Source: Dryas octopetala (Eukaryota; Streptophyta; Magnoliopsida; Rosales; Rosaceae). From it: DNA of 64,000 nt. The position numbers and the translations under genes were made by a program. The first letter of the stretch is position 1. Each line of letters begins with the position of its first letter. Location: the NCBI GenBank assembly GCA_963921425.1, contig OY992838.1:16368001-16432000 (forward strand), given 5' to 3'. The notes under the pieces were generated by a model. That model was not told the DNA's origin. It ran no database searches and saw only the letters and a program-made list of their open reading frames with translations. This document shows, piece by piece, positions 22,701 to 33,118 of this stretch.

Positions 22701-22791
22701 TGAAGTCAAGGACCGGACGGGATGCCATCCTGTCAAAGAGAACAGAGAGAAAAGAAGAAAGAACCGCTCCACCAACAACTTCAAGAGCCAT
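19756..22791 (-). CDS. CC-NB-LRR disease-resistance protein (RPP13-like 1 / RGA type)
   Basis: Intracellular immune receptor, 1011 codons from ATG at 22791. An Rx-type coiled coil spans residues 5-150 (HAEDLLDEI at 81-89). The NB-ARC domain has P-loop GMGGIGKTT (206-214), RNBS-A FHLRAWVCVSEEFD (229-242), kinase-2 FLVVLDDVW (281-289; the final Trp marks a non-TIR type), RNBS-B GSKIIVTTR (309-317), GLPLAA (375-380), RNBS-D CFMYCSIFPKDY (430-441) and MHDLVNDLA (497-505). Irregular LRRs follow from about 550 to about 990. All nucleotide-binding motifs are intact, with no stop or frameshift. Relatives are usually longer; here the last LRR runs into a splice-like CAG|GTACTAAT at 19810 and an unrelated 18-residue hydrophobic tail. 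Either the end is shortened or a final exon was missed. No neighbour forms a sensor/helper pair with it. Confidence 0.93.
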   Translation of the reverse strand: MALEVVGGAVLSSFLSVLFDRMASRPVLDFIRGHKVTAGLLQKLKLKLLSVNAVLDDAEGKQIRDPRVREWLDELKDAVHHAEDLLDEIKTEALRRKVEEEESGSSSTRQVHNITSPSLHELDKTLEPRILEILERLELIVSEKDVLGLKEDVKDSLHAYARLPTTSLPLGEDSVFGREKEKDNIIKLLLADDVTGNKISVIPIVGMGGIGKTTLAQLVYNNDRVQQEFHLRAWVCVSEEFDIVKITQTICGSVTSETCDHITNLDMLQVNLKKALTGKKFLVVLDDVWKVNYSQLDLLNRPFENGSHGSKIIVTTRFDDVASMMGTLDQIHRLEQISEDDCWLIFAKHALQNAGVNPHPDLEKVGKQIVRKCKGLPLAARSLGSLLRSKLDPEEWEKILKSEIWELSDMEILPALWLSYHYLPPHLKRCFMYCSIFPKDYVFEKSKLILMWMAEDLLQPKNKNITMEETGEEYFNDLMSRSFFQRSKFLSSSGFIMHDLVNDLAKFLSGEFCVRLENNDDSVNIVSKTRHFSYMTGLDSDGSEKLEALYEAKHLHTFLPLPSLNVYGELHDLLPALQYLRLINLSGYYIHELPNSIGSLKHLRYLDLSGSLIQKLPDTMCTLHNLQTLLLEGCCFLAELPTNFGRLISLRHLNITGCEDLEKMPPHMGRLRDLQTFEGVFVLDKYTGRNIAELKELKSLRGQLSISGLHNIVRAEDALEANMRDKKYLNQLCLEWGGDTEDSKKDGEVLANLQPHTNLKILTIRSYVATRFPDWLVDHSSSNLVSLKLEKCEYCFFLPPLGQLPSLRKLEIIDLNGVVSIGPEFYGDDTCGIRVPFRSLQVLKFISMREWQEWSYVGGNQEGGAFPNLCELELRDCPKLSGRFPLDYFPKLEKLRIRNANVESLATSQCPKLLLSLTKLKIEECPNLVCFPDGGLQAPNLTKMKIRFCEKLRSLPEEMHTLLPSLETMSIENCPELESFPEGGMPPKLFHLSQVLILQSMLVNFIFQQRI

Positions 22792-23031
22792 GACTTGTTT
22801 GTTTAGCTGGACAGACAGGGAAATGAAAGATAAAGAGGAAAGCTAGTGATCAGAAACAGTAAGTGAAACAATTGTTCAGTTGTGATGTCTGATTCTCAGA
22901 GAACGAGCTTCTTGGTATAATCTCTAGATCTATGTTGGCCTCTCAGAAATTCCCTTCTTGCTGATATCTCCTTCGGAAATTTCACTTAGTGGGATTGTGG
23001 GAGTGGGCTGCTTTTACATCCCACAACTGCT

Positions 23032-23037
23032 AGTCAA
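23032..23037 (-). promoter_or_regulatory. W-box (TTGACT) upstream of the NLR
   Basis: AGTCAA on the plus strand is TTGACT on the NLR strand, about 240 bp upstream of the start codon. This is the WRKY-binding core common in defence-gene promoters. A single short motif, so only suggestive. Confidence 0.3.
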
Positions 23038-23041
23038 ACAA

Positions 23042-23149
23042 GGAGCACATGGGTTGTTGTCCTGCGGGGTAGAGCACATGGGAGCATATGACAGCACATG
23101 GGAGCACATGGGAGCACATGGGAGCACATGGGTTGTTGTCCTGCGGGGT
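23042..23149. repeat. 10-bp minisatellite with flanking 19-bp repeat
   Basis: About six consecutive copies of a GGAGCACATG unit (23071-23130) lie between two exact copies of GGTTGTTGTCCTGCGGGGT (23052-23070 and 23131-23149). An extra unit stands at 23042-23051. It lies 250-360 bp upstream of the NLR start. Confidence 0.9.
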
Positions 23150-23731
23150 CATGAACATAATTGAAGCTCATAATTGAAAACGACAAAAGGAAAAACAAAA
23201 CACATCCAACGAGACACCCATTCGGCACTGGTCCACCGAGCTGTCTGCCATGGCTTCCTACAGATTTGTTTTATTATTATTATGTTTATAGCTGAGTACT
23301 TTATATTGAGGCAGGTTCTTATTAGTTTTTGGTTGCTCAGGGAAACTAGCAGTTGCGTGCGTGCTTGTTGATGTGATTATCCGGTGCATCTTTTTTTTTC
23401 CCTTCCAAATTTTGGGATTATGACTAGTGAAGTTGAAGTTTATGCAGTAATAATAACACTACTATTTAACATCAAATTATTATTTTAACAGATTCAGTTA
23501 CAAGATTTTGCATAATTTTTTTCACAAAACAATTTGTTTCTTGCATTTAGTTACCCAATTTTTCAGTGCTTAAATTGATAAACATGGAAAATTGAAATAT
23601 CAAGGATTTGATACTTATTTGGATGTTTTGTTTGGTATTCCATTTCTTTATTTATATTTGTTGACTTCTCCCATACATTTCGTTGAGTTGCACAATTGCA
23701 TTAGAGATTCTAATGTTCTAAGTGGGTTCGG

Positions 23732-23765
<34 letters not shown>

Positions 23766-23947
23766 CCAGTTCCTCTCCAACAAAAATTAAATATCAAGTC
23801 TAACATAGCAATGTTGATAAGCATTAAGCAAAATAGTAAAACAGCCAACCAACAAGAAAATTTGACAATTAAGATAGCCACACTTCCTATAAGTATTAGC
23901 TCCAACAACCTTCCCCTACAACTCTCAAAACATGTGAAAGGTCTTTC
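23150..23947. other. Spacer with a (GA)n microsatellite
   Basis: No gene. 23733-23762 is a (GA)n run of about 15 units. The open frames across it are artefacts of the repeat. Confidence 0.5.
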
Positions 23948-25153
23948 TCAATAGATACGAAATGGCTTCCCCATGGTCGTTTTAAGGTTCAAGCACTTGA
24001 CCTGATAAAAAAGAAAAAGACAATAAATTAGACAATAATAATGGCAAATAATAAACTGCAGGCTACGCAGGATAACATTTTGAAGATTTTGTAATAAAAT
24101 GCAAGTAGTGAATTCAGAGCTGTACAACAAGAAAAATATTCTTTACAAATAAAGATCTTATGCAGTTTACATTTTGCCAATTCTTCTTCAAAAGTGAAAC
24201 GAGGAAGTTAACACTCAATTGCACGTTTTGGAATATCTGCTTCTCCTCCATGAACACATTTCCCACAGCAACTCCCATGCAAAGAACCTTCTTCAGTTGG
24301 AACTTAATTGTTGCTTTTGTCTCAGAAACCTTAGACTCAAGTGATTCTTGGTGAGTAACAAGGGTTGGGAATTTTCCTACAGCGCATATGAATTGAACCA
24401 AAATAAGACAAGAAAAGAACTATAGTTAAACAAATGCAAGTACAAGCAATTCAACAAAATCTTCATCTTCAAACAATACTATTAACAATTCAACAGATTG
24501 AGCAATTCACAAAAACTTCATGATAAATACCAGAGCAGCTTACAACATAAAAAAAAAAGTTCAAATAAAGGAATGATTTTTTAAGAACATCAATACTGCA
24601 TATGCACATATTACAGTTCAGAAAGCAAGCAGCAATCAAAAAAATTTTCAAATACTCTTCCTAAGCAGACTGCCTACCCACCTGCTTTGTTGAGACCAGG
24701 ACCCAAAAGACGGGGGATCTGCTTAATGACAGCTTCGGATGCTAAAAAGGCATGGTATTTCTTGGCCAACTTCTTAACCAATTTCTTGTTCTTGTTTAGC
24801 TTCTTCAACCCTTCTACATCCATGTAATCCAAACCTAACTTCTCAGCCTGTAATTAAATCAACAAAGAAAACAGTACAGAACACAAAGAAATCCACTAAT
24901 TCAATCTTATGTTGATGCTTTATCTGAGCAAAAAATTCATTACCTCTTCAACATGCTGAGTATCTCCAAGCATGCAGACCTTCATCTTTGGACGAGGAAT
25001 GTGTGGCAACTTAACAGAACCACTGAAACGCTTGTCCTTTTGGGGATCATAGTTTTTCAAAGTTCAATGGTCTCAGTGAAGTTACGCTTCTTTTCCTTGG
25101 ACACATTCATAATAATGGAAATACCCTCTCTGAGAGTATCACTCTGAAGCTTA
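23948..25153 (-). pseudogene. Ribosomal protein L10a (uL1) pseudogene, introns kept
   Basis: uL1 is a large-subunit cytosolic ribosomal protein of the L1 stalk. Four exons are readable on the minus strand: 25153-24944 (KLQSDTLREGI to [14 protein letters not shown]), 24847-24682 ([20 protein letters not shown] to LLGPGLNKA), 24376-24171 ([19 protein letters not shown] to LLKKNWQN) and 24001-23948 (VKCLNLKTTMGKPFRIY, stop TGA). All borders have GT/AG signals. The tiny first exon (ATG AG) is not found. About 10 bases are missing at 25055-25062 after FTETIEL, where QIGL is expected; this shifts the frame, so I call it a pseudogene. Downstream exons are otherwise well preserved, so it decayed recently or the defect is very local. 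Confidence 0.88.
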
Positions 25154-25289
25154 CTGTAGAGACATAAAAATACTAAGATGGTAGCACTAAAAAATAGCCA
25201 CTTAGCATGTCATACAATAATGCACAAAAATATTATGAAATTAATCAATAGGAAGATCACTATCAGTCACTTGATGAGTTATGTTTTAC

Positions 25290-25640
25290 ACAAATAACCA
25301 GGAAGCATTATTTAACTTAAAACGCAGCCCTCCATCCAAATGGCCCACAATACAGCCAGAACACAGCACTGTCGCAGAACTATGGCCTTCGCTTAGCATT
25401 GCAAAGCAATCTGCTGGAATCACCCAACTTACCCCTGCCTCCCTAAAAGAATTCTGCCATAAACGGACAGCTACTGGACAGTGTACAAACACATATGGAA
25501 TTGATGGATCATTTTGTTCAAGTAAGAAGCAAAAGGGATATAATGATATTAAAATATCAAATAAATGCAACACCGATAAGTCAGGTCGCAGAAGCCTTAA
25601 CTTGACCACTCATTTTTCTTTCACCTCCTCAATCAATGGG
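25290..25640 (-). mobile_element. LINE (non-LTR retrotransposon) zf-RVT remnant
   Basis: On the minus strand the frame reads VFVHCPVAVRLWQNSFREAG then VSWVIPADC, matching the zinc-binding region (zf-RVT, HLFLHCPFA.RLW) at the C-terminus of plant LINE reverse transcriptases. After a frame change it reads CCVLAVLWAIWMEG, the next conserved block (W.IW.ER). It is therefore a frame-shifted fragment. The expected CxxC cysteines are partly replaced (CFLLEQ). Confidence 0.65.
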
Positions 25641-26490
25641 CTATGGCCTTCACAAATACAATCATTACATAGTGTAACTAACGATCTAAAAACACAGGAA
25701 AAGCATTCATCCTGACTTCCCACAATCTCTCCCCAGCAGCTTCCAACAAATGCATTCTTTTTTAAAAATATTAGCATTTCCCAACCCATCAATTTCAATA
25801 TCTTCACAGCTACAATCTTCACATTCAATTTTAAAGGGATAAAGAAACAGAAGATGATACAAAAAACCAACAAAAACCTTCTGACTGGAAATGGTGGGAT
25901 TGCAGTTCCCTTTGACCTGAGCTACATGTAATCATTGGCTTGCCAAGAATCAGACAAAAAATTCTGGAATCAAGAGGTCCAATTAAAACTAGCATGCCAA
26001 GAACCAGTCCATTCATGTCCAATTATGTGATCATTTCAGCAAAGCTCCATTTGTTTCCTACAAAGATTACGAAGGAGTACCCCTCCAATCTGAGCTATCT
26101 GAAATTATTATATAGAGTTAAAGCCCTTGCAAACATAAAGGAAACTAGCAATTCCACATCAATAGCACCCTTTGACCACCAGACATATGGTAAATGAAAA
26201 CCTTCCTTTCATGATTTTCCTTTTACAATCTCATCCACATCAATTTGAGGCATCAAAGAAACAGCTAGTGGATCCTATGATTCAGTGGACACAATTGCTA
26301 ATGTAGCTATGAATATGCATTGGAGACGATCCCTTCAAATCATTGAAAACTGACCTAAAAGAACAAAAATCTAATTTAGCCCCACAAAGAAGAATATTTT
26401 CAAACTAGTCGTTAAAACTCCTAGCATGTGTTTTCCGATCCAACAAATCTACGATTTTCGGCAAGTAAAATGTGCAAATTCTCAACCAGC
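25641..26490. other. Spacer, no gene
   Basis: AT-rich, with short frames on both strands and no recognisable product. It may contain more of the decayed LINE. Confidence 0.35.
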
Positions 26491-26690
26491 ACAGGTGGCC
26501 CAGTGGTAAAAGGTATGCATAGGGCGAGATGTAAACTCGAACATCCTAGGTAGAACCCTCCCCCCCCCCCCATGAGCGCAACACCCATATATAACTCCTA
26601 CATATCCAAGATTTACGTAAGATCTTGGACCCGATAAGGGGCGAATCATGAGGGTTTTCCTCGTTACCCAAAATAAACAAGTAAAAGTTG
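26491..26690 (+). mobile_element. tRNA-derived SINE-like sequence
   Basis: TGGCCCAGTGG at 26496-26506 is a good pol III A box. A weaker B-box-like AACTCGAACATCC follows at 26534-26546, about 30 bp later, as in tRNA-derived SINEs. The 3' part (GATCTTGGACCCGATAAGGGG then GGGTTTTCCTCGTTACCC) looks like a SINE body. It includes a 13-base C run at about 26560. Target duplications were not found, so boundaries are approximate. Confidence 0.5.
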
Positions 26691-27579
26691 ACAAAGGTAC
26701 TTTAATATGCAGAATAAGATCTCTCTTCTCTAACCAACTTGAGTTGGTCAAGTCATGATGTATTATAGTTCTAGGATAAATTTACATCTCACAAGATATA
26801 AATTATTAGTAAACTGAAAAAACAAAAATAATATAATAATTTTATAGAAAAGTAAAAAGAAAAGGATTGCTTACGGATTTTTCCAATTTTCTGCAGGTTG
26901 CTTCTTATGGTGCGTTTGAATGAGGAAGTTTGAAAGTACGAGCGAATTTCAAAATTGCGAAATTGAAAGAATGGAGTTTAAAGTCCTGGAACTTGTAAAA
27001 GATCTTGTTTGGCCAACTTATTAAGCATGATGGAATTTAAATGCAATTTTAGTGGTAGAGGTGGTGGTGTAAATGCTAACAGTGATGTTGGTGGTGACAA
27101 AACTGACGATGGAGGTGGAGTTGGTGGTGAAGGGGGCAAGGTGGTGGTGTCAACGGTTGGGGTGGTAGTGGGAGTGAGGTGATAGAGGCTGGGACAGAGG
27201 CGGGGCTAGTGGAAGGAAGATGGTGAGGTGGTTGCGGCAACAGTGATTGCAAAGGTGAGCGTTATGGGAGCAAGATCATAGTAGTGGGGCCAGTTCCGGT
27301 GGCTGCAACAATGGTGGTGGTGGCGGTGGTTGATGCAGAATGGAAGTGGTGATGCCAGCAATGGAGGGGGTGTGGTGGTAGTTACAGTGGGGGAGGGGGC
27401 AAGCAACTGAAGCAAGGCAGGGGTAGTTGGGTGGGGTGGGGTGGGGGTGACAACGATGGGGAAGCTAGTGACAAGATGGTGGTGACGACGACGACGGCGA
27501 TGGTGGTTGTGGCAGAAGGGGAAGCGAGATGGTGGTATTTGTGGTTGAGGTGGGGTGGCGGAGTGGTGATGGATCACTT
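26691..27579. repeat. Spacer and GGT/GTGG-rich low-complexity tract
   Basis: 27050-27570 is strongly strand-biased, built from GGTGGTG, GGTGGAGG and GGGGGTG words on the plus strand. Its complement opens a 123-codon His/Pro/Thr-rich frame (27577-27206) that is a composition artefact. Flanking sequence (GGTGCGTTTGAATGAGGAAG at about 26909, TTTTGGAAATGACA at about 27610 and TGTCATTTCCAAAAT at 27719-27733) includes an inverted pair, so part of this may be a MITE. Confidence 0.55.
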
Positions 27580-28268
27580 TTTTTTTTTCTTAAAATATCG
27601 TTATACTGGGATTTTGGAAATGACACCTATTTAATTTATAACCTCTAAATTCCACATTTTTTTAACATTGAATTTCAAGATTTCCTTCTTGATGATACCA
27701 AAGAAGGAAATTAGAGATTGTCATTTCCAAAATTCCAACATTTTCCCATATACCAAGTTTAATTTTCGATGAACACATTGTTATTGTTTTCTACTAGAGG
27801 TAGTCAGATTGGGAAGATCAGCATGCTTTTGAATGGGTGGAAATAGAACTAAATTTTCATTCGGTGTGTCTGTTCGACAGTAAAATAATTTTTAAGGATA
27901 TGTTCTCCAGCAAGCGTACAAATATAAATGCATATACATTACAGAGTACAGACATGTGTAAACATCAATTTATCATATTTTATGATTTTTAACTATCCGA
28001 AAGGTCAAGAAAGGGAGCTAGAGAACAGACAATGTAAACCCTATAAAGTTGATAAAAATATACTGAGAATCCACTTTTACCGTTTAAAAAATAAATTCAG
28101 ACTACAAAAGGTTTTATTAAGAAAAAATAAAAATGGAGCATGTTGATAATCGTTAGCCAACTGCTAAGTTCATTCAATACGAAAAGTAAACTGTTTGGGG
28201 TGCGTGGAACTTCGAGTATAAAGAACTCATTTTATATAATTTAGCATAGAGGTTTGCAATGTTCAAAC
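27580..28268. other. Spacer where the next PIP5K exons should be
   Basis: AT-rich. I looked on the minus strand for the next PIP5K catalytic exons (IxxKFFG, DLKGS, the MDYSLL-type motif) and found none, either here or at lower coordinates. Confidence 0.5.
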
Positions 28269-30493
28269 CTTGAGTTCAGTTTTCCTTAGAGTCTTAATCA
28301 CAAATCTATCATCATGAGAAAGGTAGAAGATACTGCCACTTTTCCCTGGGGAAGAAAGCTCTCTTAAGCCATCATCACCACAAATGGACATCATGTACTC
28401 TGCTGCATCTAATTTAAACATCTCCCTTAAATTCCTGAAATGCAACACTTTAATTAGGCAGAAAGAGATTCAAACATGCTTATTTGCATAGGATATAGCA
28501 GAAACATATTCTTGTGAGGTTACAAGGTGTATATGATAAAGACAAATATAATACATAAAGAAGAAGGATATACTGCATATTACACCAAGTAAACAAAAAC
28601 ATAAGAATGAATCAAATTGAGAAAATTAACTATTGAGAACGTTGAGAACGCTTATGATTTTGATGATACTAGGTAATGAGAACTATTATATGCTTCAAAG
28701 CACCAAAGCCCGTAGTCAGACACATAAGGAAAAACATTTCACGGTCAGAGGCTCAGAACAACACAAAGGAAAAAGAACCATTATGCCTTCTTGTGAAAGA
28801 GCCATTATCTGCCAATCTTTTAGTGTTAACAAAAGCTTTATTAGGACGTGGGCCAATAATAGTTTATTTTCTAACACTCTCCCTCATGTGTGAACCCAAG
28901 TTCCCCCTGATTGTGGGGCACAACATGTGATATAGTTGACTTAAATAGGGAGGCAGTGCAATGGAGCAGAGATTTGAAAATAAGACCCCTTTCTTTGATA
29001 CAATATTCGATTCTGTGAGTTTACCACTATCCCCAAAAACTTAAGCTATTTAGGCTTCAGTCAACACCCAACAATTACTTTATATTTTAACAGACTACAG
29101 TTGGGCATTGACCTAAGGGCTACTTGTGACTCCACAGGTCAGGGAATCTTTAGGTGTAGATAGGTATCACATGCTTACCTCATTAATATATAATCAGTAC
29201 CAAAAGCTCTGCAGAAGTCCACTGACAGAAAAGGTTAGTGTTATTTTCAAAAAATGGAGGGAAGTCTCTGTACCTGGAAATCAATGTAATTTACTCAAAT
29301 GACTTTAATAGTGATCAAGTGGCTGATAGTTGTTAGGACACTACAGAAAAAAAAAAAATTTAGTAGCAGCGCAGCAGGTAGTTACATGTGTAGAGGGAGA
29401 AATGTCGAGACAACAACTGTTGCAATTGACATATGTGTATTTTACCAATTTACCCTTATCATTTATCACCAAAAAATTTCATAAGTGAGGTTTCATAGAT
29501 TAGTTCTTTTCCATAAACAAAACAAAAAACAAAGTCTGACAGATCAACCAAAACCGGAACTGGGGATTGACTTTATCTATTATTATGATGAAAGATAATA
29601 ATCCACAGTTTAGGATTTCCATTCATTGAGATCTATGCAGACAAATATGCTCTCATTAGAAACCAAACAATCCAAATGCAGAAGCTTTATCTCACTCACT
29701 TTCATAGGTTAGGCAATGTGCATAAGGCAACTATTACCTGAAGACCATAGGGCAATAATCTTTCCAATAGAAATCAATTGAATAATGCGGAGGTGTAAAC
29801 TGAGATCCCTTTCTAGGAAAATACATCCTTATTCTGGCTCGGTCTCCAAAATCAGAAGATCGAACTTCACGTACAGGAACTGGTGTGATCTTCCCAACAG
29901 TGTACCTGTGAACTTCAAACAGAATATTTAGTAAGTGTAAAAATTCCTATCAAAATTATAATACTTTGGCAGAGAATGGATCTGCCCAATTAAACTGAGA
30001 TTTCATCTGGGAGTTCAAATTTATTTAATCATCATATATATTGCTTGAAAGTTATTCTTATTGGTAAAAAAAAAATATAGCTCAAAGTGACAGTTTATGT
30101 TATATAGGTCTAAATTGTTAACTTATAAAAATCACAAAAATAAAAATCGCACAAATGGACTTCCTGAAAATCCATTTCCTTCTACTTCCATTTTTTTAAA
30201 GGTGACCAACCAGAGATTTAGCCTGTACCTTCATCATCATGACCAAAACTTAGCAATTCCAAAAACATATAACCAAAGAGGATAACATATGGCATAATCC
30301 AGCCACGTGAGGATCATTAAATTAAGTTAACACATTACTGGCAGCCAAATGCTTATGCAATCCAATGTTCCACCAAGTCAATAATTTCAATTTTCAATTT
30401 TCAAACATCAGGTAAAATATTGAGGGCTCTGTGCCAGTGAATACACATGGAATAAGAAACATCAAACACACATGTGAACATGCAAACAAAAAG

Positions 30494-30543
<50 letters not shown>

Positions 30544-31716
30544 ATGCAAACTAAAGAGGATATTGAAGATTAAATGGTCATTTTTGTGCACATTGGTATT
30601 AATAGTTTGAGACTACAAAGGTGTGGGTCAAGCGATTTACCTGATACCAAGTTGCAGATTAAGCATCAAATAATAGCTTCTATGGCCTCCAAAAATGTCA
30701 ATACATGACTTCTTTCCTTCCTTCACTGAAATTTTATTCTGTTGTTTACTTTTCTTTGACATCTCTGTATAATTCCTAACTCTCTCTTTAATCAACACCC
30801 CTTGCATGTATTCTCTCTCGTAAACAAAATTGTTGTTATCTTGTGTCTCATGATGACTTTCCTCGGAGGTATGGGACAATGTGCGTAAAGAGTCGTAACA
30901 TCTAAATTCTCTAGCAGGATCCAAATGGGTCCAGTTTTTATCTAATGACATAGATTTGTGTGATATACGACTTGAATTTCTTAAAATTCCACCAATGGAG
31001 ATTTTCTCAGAAAAACTGCGCTTAACACTTGGTCTAGCCTTGCTTTCTTCTGAATTTACCAATGATCCAGACAGCAAACTCTTTCCATCATCATATCCCA
31101 GAGAGCTGCACCACTTCTTTAAGGGCGGATGTCTAGTTCCAGCTGGATAGAATGTTTCTTTTCCATCTTTTAGGCCCCGACTCCACGTTCCAAAATAATA
31201 TCCCCCATCTGAGAACCTATAAATTCCAGACCCATCTCTTAACCCATTTAACCAGAAACCATTGAAAAGATCACCATTGGCCCATTTCATGACCCCTCTA
31301 CCACACATTTTCCCAGCTTTCCAACACCCAATATATGTATTCCCACTACTCCAAGAATACCTACCACTACCTTCATGTACTCCTTCCTTCCATGATCCTT
31401 CATAAGTATCTGAATTACAATACTGCTTTTTTCCAGTCCCATGCTGAATATTCATCCTCCAGGAACCCCGGTAAAAGGTACCATCAGATCCAGTAAAGAT
31501 GCCATAACCATGAAGGTAACCACCAGAGAAATCACCCACATATTGTGCTCCTGATGTCCAAACTATCTGCCCTTTACCTGTCATTTTTCCTTCTTCCCAG
31601 TCACCCTCATAGACTGTTCCATCAGACCATGTGTATTTACCCTTACCATGTGGCAGAATTCCCTTAAAATTTCCAACATAGATGTCTCTATTTGAGAAGG
31701 CTTTCTCACTAAACCA
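28269..31716 (-). CDS. Phosphatidylinositol-4-phosphate 5-kinase (MORN type), 5' part only
   Basis: PIP5Ks make PI(4,5)P2 at the plasma membrane. Three coding exons on the minus strand join in frame with GT/AG borders. 31716-30641 holds eight MORN repeats ([18 protein letters not shown] through [13 protein letters not shown]), a Ser-rich linker and QLGI. 29905-29738 reads [15 protein letters not shown] and ends DYCPMVFR. 28434-28269 reads [19 protein letters not shown], the glycine-rich [20 protein letters not shown] with the ATP-binding Lys, and TELK at an AAG|GTTTGA donor. No stops or frameshifts. The sequence is closest to the PIP5K7/8-like form that starts directly with MORN repeats. Everything beyond the N-lobe (catalytic and activation loops) is missing from the window, so a catalytically complete enzyme cannot be made from this locus. 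The start codon lies in an upstream exon I could not place; a leader exon ending CCCAG|GTGAGC at about 33119 is likely. Confidence 0.85.
28840..29100 (-). mobile_element. Degenerate TRIM-like element in a PIP5K intron
   Basis: CTAACACTCTCCCTCATGTG at 28873 matches the layout of the LTR/polypurine junction of the TRIM at 13 kb (CAACACGCCCCCACATGTG). CTTTGATACAA at 29000 is a decayed complement of the iMet primer-binding site. The ends of the two putative terminal repeats are alike (CCAATAATAGTTTATTTTCTAACA at about 28855 and CCAACAATTACTTTATATTTTAACA at about 29070). It lies in the intron between the second and third PIP5K exons, in the same orientation as the gene. Confidence 0.5.
29101..29737 (-). 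other. PIP5K intron remainder
   Basis: Intron sequence between exons two and three. Nothing else recognised. Confidence 0.5.
29906..30640 (-). other. PIP5K intron with 40-base T run
   Basis: Intron between the MORN exon and the following exon. 30499-30539 is an uninterrupted T run (poly(A) on the gene strand), perhaps the tail of an old retro-insertion. No coding sequence. Confidence 0.5.
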
Positions 31717-33118
31717 CTGAAGAAAAAAAAAAAAAAAAAAAAAAAAGATATTATTTATGGAACCTGATTACATTGGAAAATGAAGGGAGGAGAGAAACAG
31801 ATAACCTGAGAATTATTACCTTTCAGTGTCCTCCATAACAGCCTATAATAACTAATTCATTCATCCTGGATATTGTTCACAAACTTCATCTCATACAGGT
31901 TTTCTAACTGTAGGCAGATCCATAAGTAGAATAACAAATAGACTCTTCAATCACCTTCATCATCTATATAAAAGCAGCAAGCAGGTTTTGTGACTCTGAA
32001 CATAAAACATATCCATCAAATAAAGGCGATAACACAATTGTTTATATGCCAGATATTATTTTCAAATGATGCTCTTTTTTCTATTTGTTTAAAGAAAAAA
32101 AGAGAGCATCATTTTTCTTATGCCTGTGCTTTTGCATCCTGGCTTCTGGTAAAGGAAAAGTTAAGCATCTTTTTTGAGTTTCTCTAATTCGTTTCTTTGT
32201 CATAAATTATGAGATATGTTTTAAAAGATTACATGCTCATCTATAAAAACTTTGATGGCTTGGAGCTGGCAGAAACTCAATCAACCAATTGCTAAATCAA
32301 CAACACATCCAATTCCAATATATTTTAACCAAAAAGCCCTAAAACATTAGTGTAAAAGAATTTTTTGTAATTTCAAAAATCAAGATAAACTTAAAAATCC
32401 AACATTGACCTGCTATCCTAATCATCTACTTCCAAATTAAAATCATTGATCTATATCCTGCTTAACATCACCATATGGCATCATTTGAATGATAAAAAGA
32501 AAAATCCAAACAAACTACCAATAAAATGCACCTTCTTATTTGAAAGGTAGTTTCCACCCCCAAATTTTCCAAAGTTTCCAAACGAATACTAATAGCAGTA
32601 TGCTTTAATTGTACAAAAACAGTTTTTTAAAAAAACATAGAACTTGAATTCCTAATATTCTAGTTATATGCAAAGCTTCCAAGTAATCTGATAATTCATA
32701 TTCCAAAGATGTAGCACTGCATGCCAACTGCTACTTCCCAAACTATAAATTATACAGCTAACCATTTTCTCGTTGACAGTAATCTTACAACAAGAAAATG
32801 AGCCTGTAGTTAACCAGATCATAGTTTTGAAGTTTTTCAAATGGTATGCAAATGCAATAATCAACTTCAAGCAAAGAGGGAATTTTCAGCTTTATGGGTT
32901 ACTGCTTTACACATATCAAATGCTCTTGACAATAATTGAGTACCCATTTCAGTGAAACTCCTATTCCTAATAACATTAGGAAAGCATTAAAGCCCCACTA
33001 CAGAAACCTGAGAAATTAAAGTTCTTTATATACAGTAATGAATTTTGATACTAATATCAACAAAATGAATTTAAAAAAAAAAATTAGTGATTTAAATGGG
33101 GAATAACATAAGCTCACC
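31717..33118 (-). other. Putative first PIP5K intron
   Basis: The MORN exon acceptor at 31717-31719 (CTTCAG) is preceded on the gene strand by a run of about 25 T, which serves as the polypyrimidine tract. No N-terminal coding exon was recognised between here and 33119. Short frames in the region are not protein-like. Confidence 0.45.

Noticed and set aside
27206-27577. 123-codon His/Pro-rich minus-strand frame
   Set aside because: Composition artefact of the GGT-rich tract, with no conserved features.
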